Below are positions 54,992 to 64,000 of a DNA stretch of 64,000 nt, in pieces (position 1 is the stretch's first letter; each line of letters starts with the position of its first letter). The translations under genes were made by a program, and so were the position numbers. The stretch comes from Cryphonectria parasitica EP155 (taxonomy: Eukaryota; Ascomycota; Sordariomycetes; Diaporthales; Cryphonectriaceae): contig NW_024468911.1 in the NCBI RefSeq assembly GCF_011745365.1, positions 2,102,759 to 2,166,758 of the forward strand, written 5' to 3'. The notes beneath the pieces are model-generated. The model was not told where the DNA came from. It worked only from the letters and a program-made list of their open reading frames with translations, and ran no database searches.

Positions 54992-57049
54992 ATGACGTCT
55001 GAGGAATGCACGATCTGCAACAAATTCATGAGGAAACGGCCAGTCGCCACAAGGTCTGAGACATTGCGTCAAAGGGTTAGCCGCCACCACATAAACACCT
55101 TCTCGTGGCCCGCCTTGCTAGATTCAGCAGCGGCATGCTATTGTTGCAAAATCCTGCTGACTGGTTGCCGTGCGTGCTTTCTTCAACACGGCATCAACGA
55201 GGCAGAGATCATGCACGGCAAGCTTCGCTTCTACTACCCCACGTCGATTGATTACGCCGACACCGAGGAAATTGGCAAAGAGCTGATATTTTTCATGCGA
55301 GATGGCTCACGATTTGATGTCGAGATGTTCATCGACGCAGAGGACGAGAACCCCCTTCCGCAGGCCTGGGACCGTATGCCCGCGTCGCGCAGAACTTCAC
55401 CACGCACAGATTCGATAGAGGCTCTCGCGACCATCAAGGGGTGGATCGCCGAGTGTACCACTGAACACGACTTTTGCGAATCCCCAGAAGAAGAGCCACA
55501 GCTCCCAACAAGGGTCCTCGATGTCGGCCTCGAGGACGGCGTGGTGAAGCTGGCTGAGACCAAAGGTGCCAGGGCCAAGTACATCTGTCTCAGCCATTGT
55601 TGGGGCCTTGACCAGATCATCACCACAACCAAGTGCACCCTGCAGCCTCATAAGAGAGAAGTGCCCTGGGATGCCCTGTCGACGACCTTTCGCGATGCTA
55701 TCCACCTAACGAGAACACTTGGGTACAGGTACATCTGGATTGATTCCCTCTGCATCGTCCAAGACGACGAAGACGACTGGGCCGTGGAATCAGCCAGGAT
55801 GGCCACCGTGTACAGCAACGGCGCCCTGACCATCGCCGCCACCAAATCACCCAACGGCCAAGGCGGTATCTTCTCGCAGACGCAGGATACCCTAGTGTCA
55901 GGCCAGACCCCGGCCGGCGAGGGTTACCGCGTCTTCTTCCGCGAGCTCATCGACCACCATCTCGAGTCCCAAGAGGAAATTGAGGGAGATGACACGCTCG
56001 CGTCTAACCCCACCTCACGATACTTCCCTCTGCTCACCAGGGCCTGGGTATACCAGGAGCGCATGCTCTCCACGCGCGTGGTTCACTTTGGGAAGTATGA
56101 GGTCTGCTTCGAGTGCAAGTCTGGCTTTCAATGCGAGTGCGACGGCTTCGGCATCGACAACTCCAGGAACAGACCGCCGATTCCACTGATGAAGGTCGAG
56201 CACAGTTATGCTCTCGACAACAGCTATTCTAACGCAGGGTTCGAGGCAGAGAGGGCCTATGGAATGGCCCGTCTCTGGCGGAGCATGGTCTGCACGTATA
56301 CAGAGCTCCATCTCACCAGATCGACCGACCGTTTGCCTGCTATTGGCGGTCTTGCCAAACAAATGGCTCTGGAACGAAGGTCTCCATACCTCTCTGGCCT
56401 GTGGAGGGACACGTTGAACGATGATCTTGTCTGGTGGGTGCACAATATAGCACGAAAGGCCGCTCGGACCTATTCGCCGACCTCGCCACCTACGTGGTCG
56501 TGGGCCAGAGTAGATACGCCTGTGAGCTATTGGGACACGATACTATACACGGAACAGGACCAGGAATTCCAGGAGAGACAGCCTTACGAACATTTGGCCG
56601 AGATCGAGGATTGTCATGTCAGCTGGTCTACACCGGCTGTCGACGAGTTTGGCCTGATTTCTAGCGGCCGACTGAACATCACTGGGCTAGTAGCCAAAGG
56701 ATCACTCGAGAGTGACGCGTCACGGAAGACAGAAGGCGGCAAGATCTCGGAGTACAGCGTCTCCTTCGCCGCAGGAGAGCCGTCGCTAGCCATACAAACA
56801 GACTATATCTTGGAAAACGAGGGTCCCGGCGAGACGAGGCCCGGCACGGAAGTGCTGTGCCTTCGCATGAGCCGCATTCAAGAAGGACGTACGGATAATC
56901 TAATCTCGCTCGTGTTGCGACCATCTCCCAACTCTCATGATTGCTTTGAACGCATCGGAATGCTCGTCATCAAGGCGAGGCCACCTCCTGTGAACCGCTT
57001 GGCGGGGCCGTTTCGCAATGCAGAGCTGTGTACTGTGACCATCATCTGA
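54992..57049 (+). CDS. HET-domain protein
   Basis: HET domains occur in fungal heterokaryon-incompatibility proteins. Those proteins trigger cell death on non-self recognition, but most genomic copies are untested. The product is a single frame of 685 residues. The N-terminus contains a small Cys-rich segment (SEECTICNKFM, later CYCCKILLTGCRACF) that might bind a metal. The HET domain starts at about residue 197 with YICLSHCWGLDQIITTTKC. It continues through LGYRYIWIDSLCIVQDDEDD and RMATVYSNGALTIAATKS. The C-terminal 350 residues follow the usual HET companion region (YFPLLTRAWVYQERMLSTRV, LYSGLWRDTL-like motif at SPYLSGLWRDTL). No NACHT, WD or ankyrin repeats follow, so it is a short HET protein. 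No adjacent partner gene is evident. Confidence 0.93.
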   Translation: MTSEECTICNKFMRKRPVATRSETLRQRVSRHHINTFSWPALLDSAAACYCCKILLTGCRACFLQHGINEAEIMHGKLRFYYPTSIDYADTEEIGKELIFFMRDGSRFDVEMFIDAEDENPLPQAWDRMPASRRTSPRTDSIEALATIKGWIAECTTEHDFCESPEEEPQLPTRVLDVGLEDGVVKLAETKGARAKYICLSHCWGLDQIITTTKCTLQPHKREVPWDALSTTFRDAIHLTRTLGYRYIWIDSLCIVQDDEDDWAVESARMATVYSNGALTIAATKSPNGQGGIFSQTQDTLVSGQTPAGEGYRVFFRELIDHHLESQEEIEGDDTLASNPTSRYFPLLTRAWVYQERMLSTRVVHFGKYEVCFECKSGFQCECDGFGIDNSRNRPPIPLMKVEHSYALDNSYSNAGFEAERAYGMARLWRSMVCTYTELHLTRSTDRLPAIGGLAKQMALERRSPYLSGLWRDTLNDDLVWWVHNIARKAARTYSPTSPPTWSWARVDTPVSYWDTILYTEQDQEFQERQPYEHLAEIEDCHVSWSTPAVDEFGLISSGRLNITGLVAKGSLESDASRKTEGGKISEYSVSFAAGEPSLAIQTDYILENEGPGETRPGTEVLCLRMSRIQEGRTDNLISLVLRPSPNSHDCFERIGMLVIKARPPPVNRLAGPFRNAELCTVTII

Positions 57050-57301
57050 TGAATATGACAATTGGGAATAAGAGTAGTGAGCTGCTTATGGAGCTGTGGA
57101 CTTTTTCCAATTTCATTTTTGTTTTAGGGGAAAATTCCATACGAGGAACGCTCCCAAGAGAAGGAAGTTTAGGCTCGGTCTGGAGACAATCTGAAGCCTG
57201 GATATAGTGAGAGAAGTATACTAACAAGGGAACAATACATTTGCAATTGCCTCCCGAAACTCTTCCAAGTTGCCATTCTCTCCATCATTCCTGGACACTT
57301 C
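57050..57301. other. Convergent 3' spacer
   Basis: A 252-base gap between the HET gene and the phosphatase-like gene, which converge. Nothing else is seen. Confidence 0.5.
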
Positions 57302-59010
57302 CTAAGCGGCCTTGTCCCCCCCTGCAGCAGAAGTCGCACCTCCATTAGATGACACTCCCTTGGGCGCAGCACCCCTCTTCACAATTCTGAAGCCAGCCAG
57401 GGCACCTGCTATGATAATCAACAGTACTAGACCGAACAAACTCAAGACGCCGATACCACCCGCCACGCCAGGGGTAATATTGCTCCCCGAGCCGGAGGAG
57501 GACTTGGAGCTGGAACCGGACCCCGAGCCAGAGGAGGACGAGGCAGAGGCGCAGACGCCCGTAGTATTACCACATGCCTGGCACCAGGACGCCGTGTCAC
57601 TCACAGAGAAGTTCGAAATGCCTGCTGAGAAGTCGTTCCACGAGATGGTCGTCTCCGTCTGGCCGAAGAGCGGGTACAGTTGAGGGACGTTGGTATCCGA
57701 GGCAGATCCATTGGCGAACAAGAAGCGGACGCTGACGTCGTTGGGGTCGACAGTCGTGGGCGCACCGGTTCCGTTGACAGTCGCGTTTGTGATGAGCTCG
57801 AACGTGATGGAGCTCGCGTAGTCCACGATGCCGTAGAAGTTGTCAGAGGCAGCGGTGAGGTTGGCGAGGCCGAAGAAGGACATGAAGGCTCCGTAGGCAC
57901 CGAACTGGATCGTGAGCCTCTGGGCGGAGGCCTTGGCAAGGGGGGCAGTCAGGCTTGTGTTGAGGGCTTGGAGGATCTGGCCAGCCAGCACCGCACCCGC
58001 GATGGCCCTGACCGGCTCGGACTCATTGTATGCGAGTCCCCACTCGTGCGCATCGGCCAGAGTCTGCAGCTGATGGGTTGTGTCATTTGTCAAGAGGTTG
58101 TCTGCTGGTATACTCTGATTGTGGATCTGGGATACGTGCACATAGTCATAGACTGTGAAAGAAATCCAAGTTAGTTCTTACATACAGTCCGTTTCTTTAG
58201 TGGCTCACAGCATAAAAAGAAGACAGAAAGGTTGATTAGTCGTGTAAGGGGTGTACTTGAGAGACACGTACTGGTGTAAGCATTCTTGTATGTGGCTGTG
58301 GAGGTGTTAAAGGTTGTGTTGTAGACCGGGAGAAGGTCCTGGTAGAATGAACCGGTCTTGTTCAGAAGGTTCAGATACTCCTGGCTCTGTAGGTACTCAT
58401 TGCTGCTTGACACGGCGTTGGCACAGCCCGAGCTTCCTTGGAGCCATTCACTGTCCTCCGCGCCAGACGTGCTGGAGGCAGACGTCACAATGTTGACAGG
58501 AATGTACTGATAACCATTGAATGGCGCCTGTGTCGAGGTGCCGTCGGCAAGGACTTGATCAGCCTGCGTGCCGGCAGGAGGGTAAATCCCTTGGGTAAAA
58601 ACCACGGCGGAGGACTGGAGGACATTGTCCACAGGAGCGGTGATGGCAAGCTGAGAGAGAGAGACTATGTCTGATGACAGATCCAGGATAGGATTGGTGC
58701 TGTTGCTCGCTACGTAACGATTACGGAACCAGCTCGCCGAGGTGTACACCTGGTCCGCACCCAGGGCTGTGAGGACGGTGGGAGGCCATGACTTGGTCGT
58801 CCTGTCGCCACTATCCAAGCTGTTAGAGAACTGCAGATCACTATAGCTAGAGGTGGGAGAGCTTGAAAGACCACACAGGTGGCGGTTTCTTGCTGCTTAT
58901 CATCTGACTTACTGTCGATGAAAAATATATACGCCAAGAGTCGTCTCGGCGAGGGTTTCGCCCGGAAGGAAGGCAGCTAGTACTGCTGCAGCATAGACTA
59001 TGTGCTTCAT
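57302..59010 (-). CDS. Membrane-anchored histidine-acid-phosphatase-like protein
   Basis: Clade 2 histidine phosphatases hydrolyse phosphomonoesters outside the cell. Three exons: 59010-58913, 58810-58272 and 58152-57302; introns of 102 and 119 nt; product about 495 residues. A signal peptide (MKHIVYAAAVLAAFLPGETLA) precedes the first catalytic motif, which is completed across the first splice as GVYIFHRHGDRTTKSW. Then come YTSASWFRNRYVA and LSQLAITAPVDNVL, typical of fungal members. Many N-x-S/T sites are present. Near the C-terminus lies a Ser/Gly-rich stalk, then a transmembrane helix (GVLSLFGLVLLIIIAGALAG) and a short basic tail. Where active phytase-type enzymes carry HD, this protein appears to read LTIQFGAYGAFMSFFGLANL. 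It may therefore lack the general acid, though I cannot align it here. A TATATAT stretch lies 93 bases upstream of the start. Confidence 0.82.
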
Positions 59011-59102
59011 AGTGTCTTGTCTCATATAAAAAACCAACAAGGTTATGCAAATATTCTATACTTGGTGTCGAGCTAGAGGCAAGACAAAGGGGGTGAACAA
59101 CG

Positions 59103-59109
59103 TATATAT
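59103..59109 (-). promoter_or_regulatory. TATA-like box of the phosphatase-like gene
   Basis: TATATAT lies about 93 bases upstream of the ATG at 59010, a plausible core-promoter distance. Functional use is inferred. Confidence 0.35.
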
Positions 59110-60709
59110 GATGGATGATGAAAAGCTGGAAGAGGATGGGGGCAACTGTAGTGGGGGCTCCTAGGGAGGGGAAAAAGTGTTAGACCAGTGTTGCTTCTCC
59201 GAGGGGTTTCAACGGGGCAAGTACGGACTTCATATCAGCCGGAAGGGGGGGAACACACTAGCCAGGCGCCAATTGATCAGGCTAGGGGAGATAGGCCACA
59301 GGCAGACGCCAATCGTCTCGAGGGTTACGACACCCATATGGAGACGAGGTGCTGAATTGAGAATCTTGTGCGTTTTCTTGTGTCGTAATACATGAGATCT
59401 GTGCATGGAAACCGCTCGAGTTGCATAATCTAGCCATGTATTTTGACCCATTCTGTATGCACATATGACGAATGACGCACGAGAAAACTCATTATGGGAC
59501 CTCTTATGGGAATCACACTCTCTGTGTTGGGACAGCAAGTAGGCAATAATTGCAACCCCTCTTCTCCTCGAAGGGGTGTGGTTTGATAATTCCAGCGTGT
59601 GACGACTGGGCTACAGGCGATCTGCCCCTGTAAAGAAAACCCCCACAGTGGGGGGGCGAACCCTAAAAAGGAAGCCCTAAACCTTGTTGCGAATAAGCTT
59701 GTCCGGCACCCGTGGGTCCTCCCGGGTCAGCATGCCTGCCCGTGCCTAAGGTTGTCTGTACCCCTCTCGAAAAGCTGTATGCACAAAGACCAATGTAGCA
59801 GTCTCCAAGATAGGCAAAAAGATAGGCAATGGTTTTGTGTTGTGGGTGGTCAGACATTCAGTCACAGATTCAAATCTGACGCCTCGCAGAATAAGAGAGA
59901 GAGAATCAAAAACGACTTTGTCTTGATAACTCTCCGATCAGCCGCCACAGTGTCTCTTATCCAACATCTGCAACGTTCCACATCGTAGTTGCGCTTGGAG
60001 CAGCAAAAGATGATGAGAATATACCACGGGATTTCATATGCCCCTCCCCTTCCTTCCAGGGGGTGGCGGTTGCAGTGGGCGTCGTTTGCCTCCTCCACTC
60101 GGTAACACTTCTTTACAATTGCACTGTTAAAGCAATGAGAGGAGATCGCCTTAATGTATGTCTGTCGAAACGTGCCATACATATGCACAGCCCACTAGGT
60201 CAGAGGCACTGCAATGTCGCATAGACTGAGCCTCAGTGACGCCGTGTTGTGGTATTTCCCCTAGTTCCTTTCGAGCATCATGTGATCACGCTTACAAATA
60301 GGCTTGTAAAGAGATGGCAAGAAAGCCTGAATGCATTGTAATTTTGCAGTGACGACATAGTATCGTCGCTCTCTACCGGTAATGTCCTCACCGAGGACCT
60401 GCCTTGTGAGGACGGATGTTTCTAGTCTCAGCTTGAATCTAAGTCAGCAATGAAGAAGGAGAGAACAAAAAGATGAAAAACATGACCCCATTGTACCGTA
60501 CAATAGGATGTTGGCTCAAGAGGCCGAGGTGCCTCCGTGTGTGGAATGCGGGTCGCCATCATGGGTTTTAGACCTGCGTGCGACACCGCCGCCCTTGGCC
60601 CGTCATTGATCCAGATAGCACGTTGAACACGAGAACACGACAATCCCTTGCAGCACATTTTCAAGAACAATTGGCGGCTCGGAAAATCCTGCCCGTATTA
60701 TTTTTGGAA

Positions 60710-60717
60710 TATAAAAA
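60710..60717 (+). promoter_or_regulatory. TATA box of the small secreted protein gene
   Basis: TATAAAAA lies 207 bases upstream of the ATG at 60924. The leader between them is AC-rich, as in strongly expressed fungal secretory genes. Use is inferred. Confidence 0.4.
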
Positions 60718-60923
60718 GAGATGATTTCGCTGCCATAAATGAGCCATGAAATCTTTGAATAGCAATGCAACAATAGAACAAGATTCAAAATCTACATTCA
60801 CGATACAGTCCCTCATAAGAATTCAGTCAAAACCCTATCAAACCAGCTTTTCAGATATCCATAATACACATACACACAAACACCAAGAAAACAAAAGAGA
60901 AGACCCGTCAAACACGAGTGAAA

Positions 60924-61308
60924 ATGAAGTTCACCATTCTGATCACCGCCCTCCTCAGCGCTGTCAGCGCGATGCCCACCTTCCAAGAGCCCAACAACAA
61001 TGCCGTCAAGAGATGTGATGAGACGGTCTGTCCCGGATGCTCTAAGGGAGCCATCTGTATGGGCATGCCCGGCTTGAAGGTATGAATGCTGCCTCAGACT
61101 GGGCTTATGAAACCCTTGAAGAAAGAAAAAAGGCTGGACTTGATAAGTGCTTGTGCACTGGAGGAACGTACTCCAGACTGGTACTTGTGTTCCCCATCTC
61201 TGATCCCTTGGCTAACGCCGTGTCTCTTACTAGACCGCTGCTCATAAAAACACGACGGCGAAGGCAGTCGCCAGGAATGCCGAGCTTGCTGAAGAGATCG
61301 AATCTTGA
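60924..61308 (+). CDS. Small secreted cysteine-containing protein with Kex2-like site
   Basis: Two exons: 60924-61079 and 61234-61308; 154-nt intron with a GTATGA donor, a GCTAAC branch site and a TAG acceptor. The product is 76 residues. A signal peptide (MKFTILITALLSAVSA) is followed by a short Asn-rich propeptide ending in Lys-Arg (residues 29-30), a Kex2-type processing site. The mature part would begin CDETVCPGCSKGAIC, with four Cys in 15 residues (31, 36, 39, 45), and ends in an Ala/Glu-rich tail (ARNAELAEEIES). If the intron is retained, a TGA follows within two codons and yields a 53-residue form. The layout is that of an effector-like or Kex2-processed peptide. I recognise no family and infer no target. 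Confidence 0.6.
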
Positions 61309-62433
61309 AGAACTCCAAGGTCGGCTTGAGATTTTTGTGTATGATGTATCTGAAGGTGGAAGAGCCTCAGGACACGATTTATGATGTTGAGTATTTCATG
61401 ATGGTATGGGAATGATTCTAAATATTTGGCAAAAAGAGATTTGCATTTTCACAAAACCAAGCGGATATTATTGGACATGAGACGCTGTATGAAATCAGGC
61501 TTCAATTCTCACAAGACAGAGACTTTTAGGTCTTGAACGTTTTCTTTTACCCTCGTATCTTATTTTAATACACAATGAAGGCCATATGTGTGGTCTGCCG
61601 AATTTTCCACTTTTGTATCTTCATGATTCACAGCGATACAGCTCGTTTGGTAGCAGTAACAACCACCAATTTGAGAAAATTGAATCCCAACATAAAGAAG
61701 AGAGTACGGGAAAGGAAAGAAGAGAAATGAAGCCGGTTTTTTTTTCTCGTCTCTGCGCCTGGTCTCCCTGGAATTTCTGCTTATGATCATTTGATGGTTT
61801 TATTTACAATGAGGGGAATCAAAAGCCCGCCCGGGGAGAGTAATCGTGGGACGGATAACAGAGAAGACCCGAGACAGCCGAGCAGTGCGAATAGAGGATA
61901 TGCTACTCCACCGCTTCTGAGACTGAGCAAGTTGCATTGCTTGAGCTCAGCTTGGTGGGCAAGGCGGGAAGGCTGAGACAAATCTCGTGGCGAAGGCCAT
62001 CCCGTGGCCATTATTTCGCTGCCACGCTGCTCGGCCCTTGGCTTGAAGCACGAAGGGGGGACGAGTCGAGTTTGAATCGCACCACGCAGGCTCGCCCCAG
62101 AGCAGAATAAGCAGTCCTGGCAAAACCGCGAACATACCAGGAGCCGGGACAATGGGCCCGTTGTCTCATTCTGATCTACTCCTAACAGAAATACAAAAGA
62201 TCATCTCAAAACATTTCTCTAGCGAAACACTCCCAAGTCCTGAACTTGCCAATTGTGGAATTGATGTGTTTCCCGGCTTTGTTGCAGTCAAGTCCGGCCC
62301 CAAGAAAGAGCGACATGTGAGGTTAAAATGGTGACATAAGCAGCCAGAGAAGAGCGCTAGGACAACGACAACCCCTCCAAAGGCCCTGTCTTTTCTCTTT
62401 TTACCCCGCTATTCTTTGTAGTACCCTCTGCAC
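61309..62433. other. Spacer, 1.1 kb
   Basis: It holds the 3' flank of the small secreted protein gene and the PPX1 promoter region. I see no gene. A segment near 62040-62090 contains a T-loop-like GAGTTTGAATCGC but no tRNA can be folded around it. Confidence 0.45.
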
Positions 62434-63807
62434 ATGCTTAAGTACACAACCACCATGCCGCCCCCTCGGAACCTGCGAGCCTTTCTCGACCTTGCCCGCC
62501 GGAGTTTGACCGCCCCAGCTGGCCAGCGGCCTTCGCCTCTGACCTTTGTGGTAGGCAACGAGTCCGGAGGTAAGGAAAAAACCATGTCGGGGAACTAAGC
62601 TCCCAACTTCACCCCCACACCCTTCCGGGGGACCGGCGGCTGTTCATGTGCGACCGATGGTCAAGGACGGGCAGGACTGATCTCACCTGCATATCCAGAT
62701 CTCGATTCTCTCTGCTCTGCCGTCCTGTTCGCATACTTTCGCAGCCATGCGTCGCCCCATTACAAACTTCACATACCCCTCGCCAATATTCCCCGCCAAG
62801 ATCTCCCTCTGCGGCCTGAGCTAGGCGCTGCACTCGCGTACGCCGGCGTAAAGTCGCAGGACCTCCTCACCCTTTCCGATCTCGATGAAGTGACGACCAC
62901 AGATAGCCTGAACCCGGAAGATACGCGGTGGGTGCTGGTTGACCACAATGCGTTGACTGGGGACCTGGCCGAGCGGTTTACTTCACGGATAGTCGGCTGT
63001 GTGGACCATCATGAAGATGAGAACGTTGTCGCTGTGAACACTGGTGACGAGCCACGCGTGCTCAAGAAGACGGGAAGCTGTGTGAGCTTGGTGGTCGAGT
63101 ACTGCCGTAACATATGGGACGACCTGTCCAAGCAGCACACACAAGAGGCAGGCGATGAAAACCAGAGAGACATCGATGCCGGATTGGCTCGCATAGCGCT
63201 CTCGGCCATCTTCCTCGATACCAACAACCTCAAGTCCAAGGCCAAGACAACTGAGCTGGACATTGAGATCGCCGAGTACCTCGAGGCAAAGCTGGGCGGA
63301 GACTACAACCGTAAGAAATACTACAAGGAGTTGAGCGAGCTGAAGGAGGACATCTCTCAGTTCTCGTACAGCGACAACTTCCGAAAGGACTACAAGGCGT
63401 GGACGGAGGCCGGCATGGTCCTAGGGACCGCAAGCATACCGCAAGGGTTCCACTACATGCTCAATCACTTGGGCGACAAGGAGACGCTGATCGAGGAGTT
63501 TCGCAAGTTCGCGGCAGAGAAGCAGTGCGACATCGCCTGCATCATGACGTCTTCTGCTAAAGACGACGGCGTGTTCAAGAGGAACCTGCTCGTCTGGGGC
63601 TTCAACCCGAAAGCAGTCAAGGCGGTCGACAAGTTCATTGAGATGCACGGTGAAGCACTCGGGCTGACACCATTCCATGATGGTGCGCTGGACTACAAGA
63701 GTGACGATGAGGTCCGGTATTGCTGGTATCAAAATGTCACCCGAAACAGCAGGAAGCAGTTGGCGCCGATGCTGCGGTCTGCTATGACGGAGGTGGCTAG
63801 ACTATGA
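62434..63807 (+). CDS. PPX1: Exopolyphosphatase (DHH family)
   Basis: Releases phosphate from the ends of inorganic polyphosphate chains; yeast Ppx1 is a metal-dependent DHH/DHHA2 enzyme of cytosol and mitochondria. Two exons: 62434-62569 and 62699-63807; intron of 129 nt. The product is 414 residues from the first ATG or 407 from the in-frame ATG at 62455, which gives the more typical start MPPPRNLRAFL. The splice restores FVVGNESGDLDSLCSAVLFA, the first metal-binding motif. It is followed by WVLVDHNALTG and VGCVDHHEDEN, the DHH signature. IALSAIFLDTNNLK supplies the next conserved Asp, and PQGFHYML lies in the DHHA2 region. All key residues appear present. It is a candidate phosphate-metabolism partner of the nearby phosphatase-like gene only by proximity. 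Confidence 0.94.
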
Positions 63808-64000
63808 CTGATCGTCCTTGAAGATCCCCCTTTTGCATAGGAGGCAATGTCTATTTACGCTCGTTTTGTGCTTTGCTTTTGTGGAACATGACTCGAGGAC
63901 CGGTGGACCGATGTCCTCATTCAGCCTGCGGCTTCGAAAGCCATGAAGGGGTTGTTTCGAAACCAAGAAGGGCGGTTCAGGCCTTTGTTGATCACAAGGT
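63808..64000. other. 3' flank of PPX1 at the window end
   Basis: The stretch is 193 bases long, presumably the PPX1 3' UTR. No further gene begins within the window. Confidence 0.5.

Larger units (their letters stand above)
59011..60923. other. Divergent intergenic region, 1.9 kb
   Basis: It separates the phosphatase-like gene from the small secreted protein gene. Candidate TATA boxes stand at both ends. No gene is supported in between; frames such as 59599-59988 and 60428-60670 have no recognisable pattern. Confidence 0.45.

Noticed and set aside
59850..59885. Possible tRNA (GATTCAAATC loop-like sequence)
   Set aside because: No A box, no acceptor-stem pairing and no anticodon arm can be drawn around it.

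Overview
The window is a piece of a nuclear chromosome from a filamentous ascomycete (Pezizomycotina, most likely Sordariomycetes). I infer this from short GT-AG introns of 55-280 nt with CTAAC-type branch sites, fungus-specific families (HET, a Crz1/CrzA-type calcineurin-responsive zinc finger, an MDM31 homologue, an alternative oxidase with fungal layout), long spacers rich in microsatellites and homopolymer runs, and the absence of operons. I recognise no species. All coordinates and splice sites were read by eye; I ran no similarity search.

Layout from left to right. A NIPA-type magnesium transporter gene (minus, 592-3017) is followed by a 3.4 kb gene-free spacer. Then come a Ser/Thr-rich, probably GPI-anchored surface protein (plus, 6483-7463), an F-box protein (plus, 8204-10015) and a secreted TolB/PD40-type beta-propeller protein (minus, 10280-12298). 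A short inverted-repeat transposon (MITE) with TA target-site duplication sits at 12666-12930; a decayed relative lies at 40454-40689. The centre of the left half is a very large four-exon gene (minus, 14898-21948, about 2264 residues) for a low-complexity protein with nine copies of a 45-residue charged helical module and a dozen W-x-x-W/F-G-S-K-K motifs. I cannot assign it to a known family and regard it as the most interesting object here.

After another 5.5 kb without genes come a DUF7053-like protein (plus, 27445-28029), a toxD-like medium-chain reductase (minus, 28508-30157) and a CrzA-type transcription factor (minus, 31173-33446). A second 5 kb spacer leads to alternative oxidase (minus, 38527-39866), a Gly-rich small protein (minus, 41334-41750) and a 56-residue single-pass membrane protein (minus, 42999-43169). 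A housekeeping block follows: translation factor eIF3j/HCR1 (plus), mitochondrial inner-membrane MDM31 (minus), ribosome-assembly factor PNO1/DIM2 (plus), and a Rad60-SLD SUMO-like-domain protein (minus).

The right end is more accessory. It holds a peroxisomal 2,4-dienoyl-CoA reductase with a C-terminal SKL (plus), a HET-domain protein (plus), a membrane-anchored histidine-acid-phosphatase-like protein (minus), a small secreted cysteine-containing protein with a Kex2-like site (plus), and exopolyphosphatase PPX1 (plus). The genes mostly look like independent transcription units. Divergent pairs that may share a promoter region are MDM31/PNO1, the 56-residue membrane protein/eIF3j, and the phosphatase-like/small secreted protein pair.
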